Source: Mastacembelus armatus (Eukaryota; Chordata; Actinopteri; Synbranchiformes; Mastacembelidae). Taken from it: a stretch of DNA of 64,000 bases. The stretch covers positions 21,201,739 to 21,265,738 of the forward strand of contig NC_046648.1 in NCBI RefSeq assembly GCF_900324485.2, in the 5' to 3' direction. The translations under genes were made by a program, and so were the position numbers. Each line of letters begins with the position of its first letter. The stretch's first letter is position 1. This document shows positions 17,848 through 29,597 of the stretch, piece by piece. The notes beneath the pieces are model-generated. The model was not told where the DNA came from. It did no database searches and saw nothing but the letters and a program-made list of their open reading frames with translations.

Positions 17848-20800
17848 TCAGATGTTCCTGCAACAGGGCTTATTCTCCTCTGTGTTTTCTTCTCTGGAGC
17901 TGTTTGTGGATACAGCACTGATAGAGCCCCGGACCACTTCCTTACTACTCGCTTTCTTGTGTATCTCTGAAGAAGGAAATTGACATACATTATACTTTCA
18001 CATTATGGTTTTCATAGAAAGAAAATGCATTGTTCCAAATCTTTGGTGGAATAAAGTAGCACAATAGCTTTAGTGCCAAAATAATTCTATACACAGCAAC
18101 AATTACAAAAGCTATGGTTGTTTCCAACCAAACACCAGCCAGAGGTGTAGACTATTTTCAGCTCAAAGCCAATCAAATGGCTGCCTCTGGGCTTTGGAGA
18201 TTTTTCAGGGTTTTTCCAGACCTCCAAGATCTGAGGAATGGAAGGTCTGGCTATGTGAAATTCAATTCAGGGTCAAAGGGGATCAAGCCTGTCTCCTTCG
18301 TACTGTGAACCAGGCAGCCATGCCACTAACATGTTTATCTAAGTAAGACAAGATTTTTTATTGTTGTAAAAATAATTAAAAAAAAAAAAAATCTCCATAG
18401 ATTTGGATTTTAAGAACAGATTTGCAAAAAGTAGAAAAATATTCAGTACTTCAAAGAAATTACCTGCTAGGACATTGTTGAATGCTGCTTCCACATTAGT
18501 TGATGCTAAGGCCGATGTCTCCAGAAACAAAAGCCCTTTCTTTTCTGGATAATATAAATAAACTATGATAGTTATTTATATATCCATAAAGAGTCAATGA
18601 CCAATGACTAAAAAATCCTATGTACTGATTTTCAGCACAGCAGTAACATTTATTGTTGACTTTGTACCTGCAAAGTCTTTGGCGTCCTCAGTGGGCACCG
18701 ATCTCTCTGACTCCAGATCGGTCTTGTTGCCCACCAGCATGACCACAATGTGGGGGTCAGCGTGTTCATACAGCTCCTTTAACCAGCGCTCCACGCTCTC
18801 ATAGGTGAGGTGCTTGGTGATGTCATAGACCAGCAGGGCTCCAACAGCACCCCTGTAATACCTGTTTGGAGGAGACTAGTCATTACACTTGAGGGCAGCA
18901 AAAATAAGCTATAAATGCAACACTGATATATTAGTTCATATTTCAAACATATTAGCAAACAGCATACCTGCTTATTTTCAAAATTAGCAACATTAGCACT
19001 GGTTATCTGATAAATTTAGTTACAACATATACTCTCCTTTGTAGATAAACCAAAATATAATATAGATAATGCCAAAATAATGTGCTAAAAGATGCATAAA
19101 GCATTACAGAGATGAGAGAAGCACACTTAGGTAATAATACATTTTATGTTCAACAGTGATCCCTTTCACAGAAACTCACAGTCATTTAAGTTTTTGCTAT
19201 TATTCAAAAATCTATTAAAATGCTCCTAACACTGCCCTAGCTTCATTAAGTATAAGCCATTTCTCCTGCTGTCAATAGAAAAAAACTTTGACTGATGATT
19301 CCTCTGTCATGTCATGAACCAATCAATACTTTAGTCACAGTTACATTTCTACTCCCATCTTCCTGCAGCATAATTAATTCCACTTTAATTGGTTTTAGCT
19401 GCTTGTTATAGCACAAATGGGAAATTCCATGGGAGTGAGAATTTGCATACCAGAAAAAGTCTGCAAGTAATTACTCAAAAAGCCAAGCAGTCAGAAAAAA
19501 AACTAATCCTATGGTGTCGCCTATCCTCAGATTTTTCCATGCCTTAAAAATAAAACTGACATGCTTTTATTGTTTTAAAGCCAGTTTCCACACTGTTAAT
19601 CCTTCTAGTTTAATTAAAAAGAATGAATCAGGGCCCCCTCAGATAGAACAGAGACGCGCTGAGGGCTGAGTGTTCAAATGAAAGTCTCCGCTCCAACCAA
19701 ATGGATTTTGGAGCCCAAGTGTGCCAGTTGGAAAGGGACGAGGAGACGAGAGCGTGCTGCTGGTTTTTCAGGTAATGTGGGAGGGAACTGAGGATCAGTG
19801 TCTGTCCCTACATGTGTTTTGGCTGATAACTGCACCACCTTCAGATGCTGACATACAGGTTGCTCAACAACTGTTCAGCAAGAAAACAAACATGATTTAA
19901 AAAATCAGCATCAATAATCATTTAAAAAAAAGACCAAGATGATGATAATTTTGGACTACCAAAAGGAGATCAGTAACTGAAATGCAAACAATGGTTTAAC
20001 AAAATGTGAGCACACCAAAAATTGAATTTTTAAAGTCCAGTGAAAAAAAAACACTGCAAATTAAGGATACCTAACCCAGACAAGGATGTGATAAAAATAA
20101 AAATCGTTCTATACTGTGTGTATGTGTGGCACTCACGCAGAAGTGATGGCCCGGTATCGCTCAAGCCCAGCTGTGTCCCAGATCTGGGCCTTAATAGTGA
20201 AGCCACTGAGCTGCACTGTCCGTGTGCTGAACTCCACACCGATGGTTGTGCGACTGTCATGGCTGAACTCATTTTTGGTGAATCGGGACAACAGGTTGCT
20301 CTTTCCTACACCAGATTCACCGATTAGAACCACTGCAGAGGACACATACCGCAGAAGCATTTTAATTAGTTTTAATTCATTTTTTTGGGCTTGGCTGTGG
20401 CAAAACTACACCCAGTATGTCGTGGATAAGGGAGACAAAACAAATATTCACAGAGCCTAGGGTGAGCTAATCCAGTGACATCCACTTCATCCTTACAGCC
20501 TATCTTAATTAAAGCTTTTAGTCTAGGTGTGTCTTTCTGGGTTGCCCCATAAATCCAGTCTTTGCTTTCTGAATCTGGAACTTGTTACACCATTAGGGAT
20601 ATAAAGGACTATTTGACAAACAGAACCACACCCTGATAGTAACGAGTTAATTATTTTAACTCAGGGATGCGATGAAAAAAGTAGTATGGTGCAGGTCTGT
20701 AACAGAATCCACCAGATTATTGATTAGTCAAGAGATAAGAGAATATTCATCCAGACCTGTAACCTGTTAATTGTACTCAGTCAGGCTCTTGTGTGGCTAT

Positions 20801-23800
20801 TGGCTAACCCAGCAGACACTGATCATTTTGTTGATTTTTTATTTAGACACCAGGAAGTGATGGTGAGAAAATACAAGATGTGCAGCACAGGAAATATTGA
20901 AACTTCTGTCAGCTGGAGCAGACTGGTGTTTCAGAAGGGGAAAGACTTTGCATTTTACATTAAGAGGTTATCTATATTTTCTTTAAATCTCCCAAACAGA
21001 GCTTGGAGCACTGTTTTCATTTGGCAGCCGTGCTGCAGTTGTGCCTCACGCAGAGTACGACTTATTATTCATATTAAATGTACGCTACTGGTATTTGTAT
21101 TTTAGTCAATTACATGGAAAACTGAAAACATTTGTGGTGAAAACCACAGAAGTGAGGCTTTGTTTCAGGAAATAAGAGCAGAAGGTGAGTCCAAATCAGG
21201 TGAAACAAGTTAAACTGCTTCTTCTTTTATCTTGGTCAGAAGAAACTACCTACTGGGTAAACAGCACAAGAAACACCACAGATACCCCCTCTGTGCATTT
21301 CAGTGACTAATGTTTGGGTTTCAGTAGCTGAGTCAGAGAGAAAAAAGGCCTGGCTTAATTGGCACAGATAGAAATGACCACAGTGTGAAAACGCAGTAGC
21401 AATGGGATCTCTGCACATTTGGTAAAGACACAGTTACAGCTTCTTGCTGAGGCGTGGGAGCTCAACAATCCTGAGATAATTGTCAGAGTTCTTATGACAT
21501 ATCCACAGTCAACGTGCAGTAGATTTGGGGTGTGATGAGAGCAAAAAGAACTTAAATCAGCTTCCAACAAAAAATGGTAATAAAAACATATAATTGAGTT
21601 TGTTAAATTTGTATAAAAGCTAAAACATTAAAAGCAATAAACACTGTGGTTTTATGGGGAGTTACGAGCTCTTAGAGGTGCTGGTAGATGGATTTCTTAA
21701 TAACGCCACAGAGCCATGCCTGCTTTTCCAGCCTTTAATCTGTGCTAAAATCGTACAATTTCATTTGTACCACTGGTGACTGAAGAAAACCATTTCACCA
21801 CATGCTCTGTTTTAGTTGCCGTCCAGGAACATTTAATCAGATCACATTATCTTCATCAGCAGATGGAATTTACAAAGTCACTGAACTGTAGACATTCACA
21901 TTTCCTGCTCCTTCTGCAGATGAAGCTCATGTGATATGACTTGAAGTGTCAGAACAGTTACTAACAGAACGTTGTAGTGAAACTGTACACTAAACTGGTT
22001 TCTTTTTCCAGTGATGAGTGAACTTTGCACCTCAACCTTTCACCCAACACTGATGACAAGATCTTAAAATGCTCAGAAAAATGGAAATTTTAAGATCAAC
22101 ACTCAGCAAACACCATCTGCTGATGAATATTGGTCATCAGCTACATCAGCTGGACCTTGTGGTGAGACTTTTCTCAACCACTGTTTCCAAGGCCAAGCAT
22201 AAATGAGTTTACCAATCACTTGTTCACAAATAATTTGTCCCCAGTTGAGACTTATAGTGTGTTTAACCTGCAGGCCAAGGACATGCCAAAGAATGCTTTA
22301 CAAGTTGTTCTACTTTGGTATGTTTTAGGTAATTGTTCACTCTAGAGTCAAATCTCTGTGCTGCGTTTTTCCACTGGGTGAGGTGAGAAGGCCTGTTCCT
22401 CCTCTTCTCCTTTACTACTGAGTAACTTCTTATGCAAACAAGATCACTGGTTTCTATGACAATACAAAACAACAGGCCTCCATGTTCTCTAGCTTCTTGG
22501 TTTGTTAACTCTGAGGGAGCAGGGACAAACTTTATGCATTGCAGTCACGATTAAATTTGCTTCTTGTTTTTATGACCTTCAGAACTGGAAATGTAAGTGC
22601 TCTGCTGTACACCATACTCTGATCTTTACAGCCCTGAAACCCTGGTAGAACCTTAAAATAAGTATATTATATATGTATTTCATGTTTATTGGGCAATACT
22701 GAAACTAAGTGTATAAAGGGCATATTAGAGTTATCTACAGTTGTTTTACAATACTGTCAGAGCTTGGGTGGACAATTCTAAATAAACACAATTTATTTTA
22801 ACCAAAAACGCACAAATTGTTTTCTACTAGTCCATATGGAATATAATCAATATTACTGAAACCTATGTTGGAGAGTAATTGAGTGCTAGTAAGTATTTAA
22901 TTAGTACTGTTGCTAAGTACAATCAGAGATATTATATTTATTTGAAATTAACTCCACCTTTAACAGAAGTAATGTACACATTAATGCATCAATAATTACA
23001 ATCTATATAATTTTATTAATTGAAATTAAATTGAATTGATGCTAATACTTTTGAATTCCTGCTTAGGTCATATTTTGAATGCAGGATTTTTACTTGAACT
23101 GAGTATTTTTATACTTAGTTATTGATATTTTCTGCTTCTTCCACCAGTGATTTAAACATGTACAGAGTAAAACTGGAAGATAGAATTATTTAAACCCCCA
23201 GACTAATGACAAAAACAAAGTTGGACATGTGGGTTAGAGCTAATTTAATTGATCAGATCACTCAAACATTTTGACTTTACTACTCACAAGAAGCATCTGC
23301 TGATGGGAACCATACTCCACTGAAAACTTATGATCAACACCTACTGATATGCAAAAAGTTGGAAAATGGTACAAAGTAATCTCATGAGTTTAGGTATTTG
23401 TCAGTCTGCAGTAAGACAAGTTGTTTATAAATGGAAACCGTTTAACAGTACAAACAGTACTCCTGTAGTGCTCTTCCACAGAGTGTACAGACCAGAGTAT
23501 GCATGTTTACATTCCAGATTTTGGTTTTACTGATTAGTTTCTCTGAGCTAACCGTGAATCACTGAGTGGAATAAAATCACACGTGTTTAGTGAAGAGAGA
23601 GATAAACAGAGGTCCCTAGCTGAAATTAAACCATGGTATTGTAAGATGTTGTGCACCTTAATCATAAGTTCCCCCAAAACCTTTTAAGACAAAGTGTGAT
23701 TTAAAACTGTATGAATGCAACTAACGTAACCATACAGATATTATATTTTTCATTGCAACTCCATTATAAGGTGTTGCTATTTGATGTTTTGGGAACAGTT

Positions 23801-24624
23801 TTATTTATCTACCAACCTTCTATCCACCAAAATGTCAAACCAATATACCTGAACCAAGTTACCCTTCTGAATGACTTTTCTTTTACTCTTAAAGCTGTTA
23901 AGAGCCATCTGGTACCTTAAGCATCTGGCCATAAGAATTGATGACTATGTTATGTACTGTAGGTTGAGTGCAGAATTAATTGATTAAGTAGCACTAAGTG
24001 TTGCTTTTCAAGGAATAAAGTATATATCAAATCCAGTACACTTACAGACTGGATGTGTTATATTTGACAAAAATGACTGATGTACTTTTGGCACTCATAT
24101 TCTGTTTTTAACCGGACATCGTGTCACATTGCTGTTCTGCATGAAATTCTACAGCTAAAAAGGAAATAAAGGACACATCCTGCTTTCAACAAGTACCTGA
24201 TTTACTGTATACATGTCCATTCCCATTGTCAACATGCTGAAGTGCTATGTAACTTCCTCTACTTTGTAGTATCCAACTGTTTCACCTGCAGCATAAGTTT
24301 ACCTAAACAGGTTTACCTAATTCAACAGCTGACTGACACCTAGAGACAGGTCATTAGTTACCCATCTGATTTATATTATACTCATCAATTACAACAAATG
24401 TATTGCATTCTATTGACACACAGCATCTTGCTGCTGCTAGACAGTACCACATTAATAATAAACAAGGAAGTATGATTTCAAGTACAAAGCAACATTGTAA
24501 AATGACACCCTTTAAACCTTCTTGCTTTACAGCTGCAGGTCAAATTAAGTAAACAGGAGCAAATGTACTCACCCTTAAAGACAAAGTTGTAGGCCTCATC
24601 TGACCCCATGTTCTCTCCATTCAT
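17848..24624 (-). CDS. rab25: Rab25 small GTPase, 5 exons, 213 aa
   Basis: Rab25 is an epithelial Rab11-family GTPase of apical recycling endosomes. Coding exons on the minus strand are 24573-24624, 20137-20332, 18668-18861, 18464-18544 and 17848-17966 (52, 196, 194, 81 and 119 nt), joining to 213 aa, the length of human RAB25. Diagnostic features are the N-terminal [34 protein letters not shown] and, above all, WDTAGLERY. There Leu replaces the Gln essential for GTP hydrolysis in other Rabs, a known natural Rab25 trait. The tail is hypervariable and ends KPCCRNI, with a CC prenylation pair, where human RAB25 ends CCISL. Two in-frame starts exist, at 24624 (213 aa) and 24609 (208 aa). I chose the first because it gives the family length, although MGSDE at the second is also plausible. 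lamtor2 is the upstream neighbour, as in mammals. Confidence 0.95.
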
Positions 24625-26053
24625 CGTTACTGCTCTACAGTTTACTGCTGCACTCAAACACTGACCGTGGGATGTAAAACGACACTGGCTCACACTAAAT
24701 CCAGCCTGCCTCTCAGATCCTCAGGCTTCAGGAGAGAAAATGGCTGCAAAAACGTTTTGTCATATGAATGTCAGTCACCAGCTTTTTGCCCTTCACTACC
24801 CTTCCCAATCTGAGTTAACAGAAAGCTGGCTTGTTTGAACAGGACATGCAGAGTGTATCCAGGTTGTTCTGCTGCAGCAGGCGGGGTTTGTGTCAGGGAG
24901 TGGTGGAGCAGTGACGGAGGTGTGTCTTAGTAAAGGAGCAAGTGCAGGGCAGGTTGAACAGGTGGGGCAACTAGCAGGTATTGAGAGGGACTTCTCAGGT
25001 GCCTCCTGGTGGACAAATCAAATTACAGCATAGGAAGCAACACATTTCATTGTCGCTGCATCACTAAAAGAGAATACACCCTGAAAAAGAGTTTTCAGGA
25101 TTTATATAGTATTGAACAGGTGTGGTTTGATTCATGATTTTTATTAATTCTAACAACAAACAGAATAACAGAACGTGACTCTGGGTAAGATAAAACCAGC
25201 CGTGGTGTATTTAAGGAAACATGTATACTCTTTGTATACTGTATACTTTTTGTCTCACTCTGCCAGTATAGACCACCCCTCTTATCCTTCTGTCATATTA
25301 CTTTCTAAAGGACAGTTTTTATTCAATCCTCATATTTTTTTCTGATAGATATTAGTTTCAGACCAGATACTGATTTAATCAGATATATTTGCTGAAGAAG
25401 TCAAGACACCTGAAAGCAGAGAGACTTACATTTTAAATTAGGTCTTTCTTAAAATTCCTTTCATGGCTATGTGCCTTACCTTGTCAAAAGAGGTGTTCTC
25501 TTTCTCATTTTACCTTTGAATTTAGGACTCCTTGCGGCAGTAAGTAATCATAATGTCTTACATGATTGCCCATCCTTGTCTCAAGAGACAGAAATAACAG
25601 GGTGGAATATGTACAGTACATCTCCTGATTATCTGCAGGAAAATATCAGAAGGATTTGAAACAGATGTGTGCAAATCTTCAAGTAACAGATATGCTGTGA
25701 TCAACTGAGAACCGAATATGTGTTAATGGTGTAAAACGATTACTTTAACAGTATTATCACTTGTATTCAAAAACTAAAATAGGCACTATGTGGAGTAAAT
25801 AAGCTTCACAACAGATAGTGACATAACACGCATCTTAACTGCTTCGTTTTCTTTTAAAACACTGTCCAAGCCTTCCTTATGATGTTTGAACTTTGACAAT
25901 GAAAACATTTTGTCAGATAATACTGACCCTACAGAGGCTTTCAAGGTCTAAACATGCTATTTCGGCACTGAACTAATCACCACTCACATAACTCAGGGGC
26001 CTCTCTATGCAGCATAAACACAAAATATTATGTGAACGTTTATCCAAAATGTG
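24625..26053. other. Spacer between rab25 and lamtor2, no gene seen
   Basis: About 1.4 kb. The proximal part must hold the rab25 promoter, and no TATA box was found near the start codon. Short open frames (for example near 25471-25659) show no family resemblance. Confidence 0.5.
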
Positions 26054-26544
26054 TTTATTTAACAGGTTTGAAACAAAGCATAGCAAATTATCTATACTGC
26101 ATTTGACCCAACAGGAATTCTCAAGAAAGCTTCCATACATGTTTTGACATTGTAAGCATTTTAGTTTTGTGACAAAGTTCAAAATATTTAATATTCCGTG
26201 CAACCATAATCAGCATGGCTTAACTAAAACTGCAGATGCATGAATTTACTGTAGGACCAGCTGATCATAAAATAATTTCAGCAGTTTACAGTTTTATGCG
26301 GACATTCAGAGCAGACCATGAGATGAACAGATTCACAAGTGAGGGCACTCATACAAGTTGTTAGTTTCAATACTAGCATTACTACTGATTATAAATACAC
26401 AGAACCCAAACCCCCATCACCACATAAGCATTCACTCATTGACTTATAGATATATATGCACATTGTGAAAAAACAGAATGTTTCAGTAGTCCATAAATGA
26501 CCTGGATTATATGATGTTTTCTTCCCCAGGCAGAGCTTCAGCCA
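26054..26544 (-). other. Probable lamtor2 3' UTR
   Basis: Follows the lamtor2 stop codon. A minus-strand AATAAA is at 26054-26059, giving a UTR of about 490 bases. Confidence 0.4.
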
Positions 26545-28730
26545 CTATGATGCAGCCACTTGGGTTAATGGTTCCTCCAAATACTGCACCAGTGCTTCTG
26601 CCTATAAAAACAACACATTTAAAACACAACGTTAAAAAACGACTATGTTCAGAGGGAGGACCAATGCCTGGAATAACCCATTACCCAGGTTTTCTTCAAA
26701 ACTGATCTCTAATTACTGCTATAGAAGACGTTTATTACAGTCAGCACAACATGATTGCTTTTAAATGATTTCAAGCTGTACATTAGATCACAAAGAACAA
26801 TAAAAGGTGCCATCATTCATTACTGAGTCAATTCAAAGTAGCAGTAGTAGTAAAGTAGTATTCAAAGTATTCAGGGACTATTTTTGATAATAAGTATTTT
26901 TGAGCAAAAACACCACATATATGAGCTTCTGAAATTATAATTTTTTCTGCTCTTCCTGGTTTTATATCATAGCTAATAAATTATCTTTGGATTTTGGACT
27001 GGTGGTAGGACAAACTAGGGACATTTGAGGACATTTCTTGGGCTCTAGGAAACTGTGATGGGAGTTGTTCACAGTTATACATGAAGGTGCTCAACTACAC
27101 ACATCTTGACAACTTGACTAAAATTCACCACATCAATAAAAAACAAGTTTGCTATTTTTCAATCTATTTTATTTTTGACTAAAATACAAATTCTGATGTC
27201 TGAAAAAAGGAATGAAGCACATTAGCTGGATAACTACTCATTGGATGACCCATTTATGCAATCATGTTAATAAAACAAAGTGAAAGGGACAATGAGCCAC
27301 AATAAGTACTTTTACTTTGGCTATTTTAGTAATACTTACCTATTTTCACTCAAGCACAATTTTTATTTATTTACATTATGGCAATGCTATTTTTCCTAAA
27401 TAAAATATTTGACAATTTCTTACAACACTACTAATCTGCCATCATAAACTAGGCCTGATTAGTCAGTCTTGTAACCATGAATATATAAATTTGCTTAAGA
27501 AATAAACCCCCTTCTGGGCAATTTTATGAAATTTCCTACCAGTGAATGCAGGACACTGGTTGCACAGGGAACCAATGAGAGACATCAGCTTCTAAATGAG
27601 TTAAAATTCTCACCTTTGCTTTAAGCATTCCAAAGCCCACCGTCTCTTTGGCGTACATGCACAGCAGTAGGTTGGCTACACGAGTAATAGCCACTCTTCC
27701 CTCCTGAGACAGAAAACAAGAGGCTGACAAAGTGCTCAGTCATCATACACATGAGAGAGTGGTTTTAGAAGAACTGCACATCTTACCATACAATCCATGA
27801 GGATGAATTTGAGTTTGTCTTCATTGAAAGCTTGGTGGCCATTCTTGTCATAAGCTGCCCAGATGTTGCTAGCAATGGCAGCTGTCACTCGTGCGTCAGT
27901 GTCCCCATAACCAGAGTACGCCAGAAGTGAACCTTCATTATTTAGTAACCTGGGACAATGAAAAGTTGGATGTTTCAGTTTCCCTCCTGGATCAACATAC
28001 AATGCTATTTTACTACAGTGCATGGATTTTACTTAAGCTGTCTCTCTCAAGCTACCCAACATTAACAACTAGAGCAGGAATACATCCGTAAAAGGGCAGG
28101 GACCAAATGTGCACAAGCAAGCATATTTATATTGAAGCACAAAAATAATTGTTAGCTATACCTTAATACTTTAAATCATAAATAACCCACCACATTTCAG
28201 AACTATAAATTAAAAATAAAATTGTCATGAAACAATATCCAGTAATTATTAAATTATTGGATTTGAAGCTTTTCTTTGTGATATATGAAATTAAACTGAA
28301 TATCATTAAAACCATATTTGAAGACGTCAAATTGGGATCAGGTAAATAATAATGAGCGTTTTCTGTCTTATCTTTTATTTATATCCGACAGTAAGTTTAA
28401 GTTTACCCTAGTGAGTTAGTTACAGACTTAACTCTCAGGGAATTTAAGATGAAATACTGGCAAACAAACTATCATGTTAGTAAAATACCACTCTGCCTGC
28501 TAAAAACATAAAACATGCATTGGATACTAATAGTAGCCTAACGTTATTGGTACTAGGGTACAGTTATAGTTATAGTTGTGGTCTGTCTTTGTGTCTCCGC
28601 AGTTAAACCACATTAATACTAATGCATATTAGCAACATGCTAACGTTAGCATCCGTACTCACAGCGTGCTCTGGACCCCGTTTGTGTTCGCCTGGCTGAG
28701 AACCTGCGTTAACGCCTTCGGTCGTAACAT
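26545..28730 (-). CDS. lamtor2: LAMTOR2 (p14/ROBLD3), Ragulator subunit, 4 exons, 125 aa
   Basis: LAMTOR2 is a roadblock/LC7-fold scaffold. With LAMTOR3 and the other Ragulator subunits it anchors Rag GTPases, and through them mTORC1 and MAPK signalling, on late endosomes and lysosomes. Coding exons on the minus strand are 28663-28730, 27787-27949, 27614-27703 and 26545-26601 (68, 163, 90 and 57 nt), giving 125 aa, exactly the human length. The protein is almost identical to the human one as I remember it. It starts [16 protein letters not shown], contains [55 protein letters not shown] and [12 protein letters not shown], and ends [11 protein letters not shown]. Strong constraint and intact splice sites mark a functional gene. 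The position next to rab25 is conserved with mammals. Confidence 0.98.
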
Positions 28731-28739
28731 GGCTGTCTA

Positions 28740-28925
28740 CTCACTGACCTGCGACAGTGCAAAACAGACAAAAAACTAACTTTCCCCAGGCCTAATCAAC
28801 TCGCTTTAAACTGTCACACAAGCAGCCATCAACACGCAAAGTAAAGTCAGCTGACTGTGACGTCTTCTTCCCTTTCCGGTGTCGGGCCAAACGTGAGCGC
28901 GGTCCGCGGGAGCGCGCAGCCTGTT
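28740..28925 (-). promoter_or_regulatory. lamtor2 promoter region
   Basis: GC-rich TATA-less DNA just upstream of the start codon. It contains the perfect palindrome GTCAGCTGAC (28846-28855), a TGACGTC half-CRE-like word (28858-28864) and an ETS-type CTTTCCGG box. The palindrome has the flanks of the lysosomal CLEAR motif (GTCACGTGAC) but a CAGCTG core, so it is not a canonical CLEAR box. Confidence 0.45.
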
Positions 28926-29228
28926 ACTGATTCATCAAACTGACTTTACCTTTGCAACTAATAATCTGCAGTTTATTTCTTTATGGCGTCATTCATAAGA
29001 TTTTTAAAATGTATAAACTATTCAACCAGAATACAATAAAGACTGTACGGCAAAACAAGTCTGAAAAGGAGGAATGACAATAATTTGTCATTTGTCTTGT
29101 CAGAAAATTACTTAAACTACGCACTGACATTTTAATGCTTGTAGCATTGCTACATTTACCAAATTTAATTTCTGTCTGTATGTATGAATTGAACTGTACA
29201 TTTTGTACAAACAGTCAGTAGCCAATGT

Positions 29229-29385
29229 GTCATCCACCCATCCACCCATCCACCCATCCATCCATCATCTATACCTGCTTATTCCTATTTAGGGTCACAT
29301 TGATCTGCTGGAGCCTATCCCAGCTCTCTTTGGGTCAAAGGCAGGGGTACACCTTGGACAGGTCACCAGTCCATCACAGAGACCA
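29229..29385 (-). mobile_element. Truncated GGATGGAT-tailed teleost repeat with CCAT microsatellite tail
   Basis: A short 3' fragment of the family also seen at 15417-15783. A CATCCACC/CATCCATC run is followed by TCTATACCTGCTTATTCC and the TGGAGCCTATCCCAGCTCTC and GGTCACCAGTCCATCACAG words. The simple-repeat tail has expanded. 5' truncation is usual for retroposons. Confidence 0.65.
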
Positions 29386-29589
29386 GTGTGTAATGTTAAA
29401 TAAACTTATTTCTTATTTTTAAATGGCTTGTTTTTTGTCACAATAATAAAAAACAGATGGAAATTACTGGCTGTAAAACTGTCAGAAGAGAGTTACAAGT
29501 GCAAAGAGGTCAGGGCAAAAAACCTGAGTGAGGAGATAAATAAATACCAGGGAAAATGAAGGCTCATGGTCGTCTCTTGATGGCAGCAC

Positions 29590-29597
29590 TGACGTCA
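29590..29597. promoter_or_regulatory. Perfect CRE palindrome TGACGTCA
   Basis: A full cAMP-response element word in otherwise gene-free DNA. The downstream sequence has no recognisable exon. An unannotated transcript or a distant 5' exon could start here. By chance such an 8-mer is expected about once per 65 kb, so the weight is low. Confidence 0.25.
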
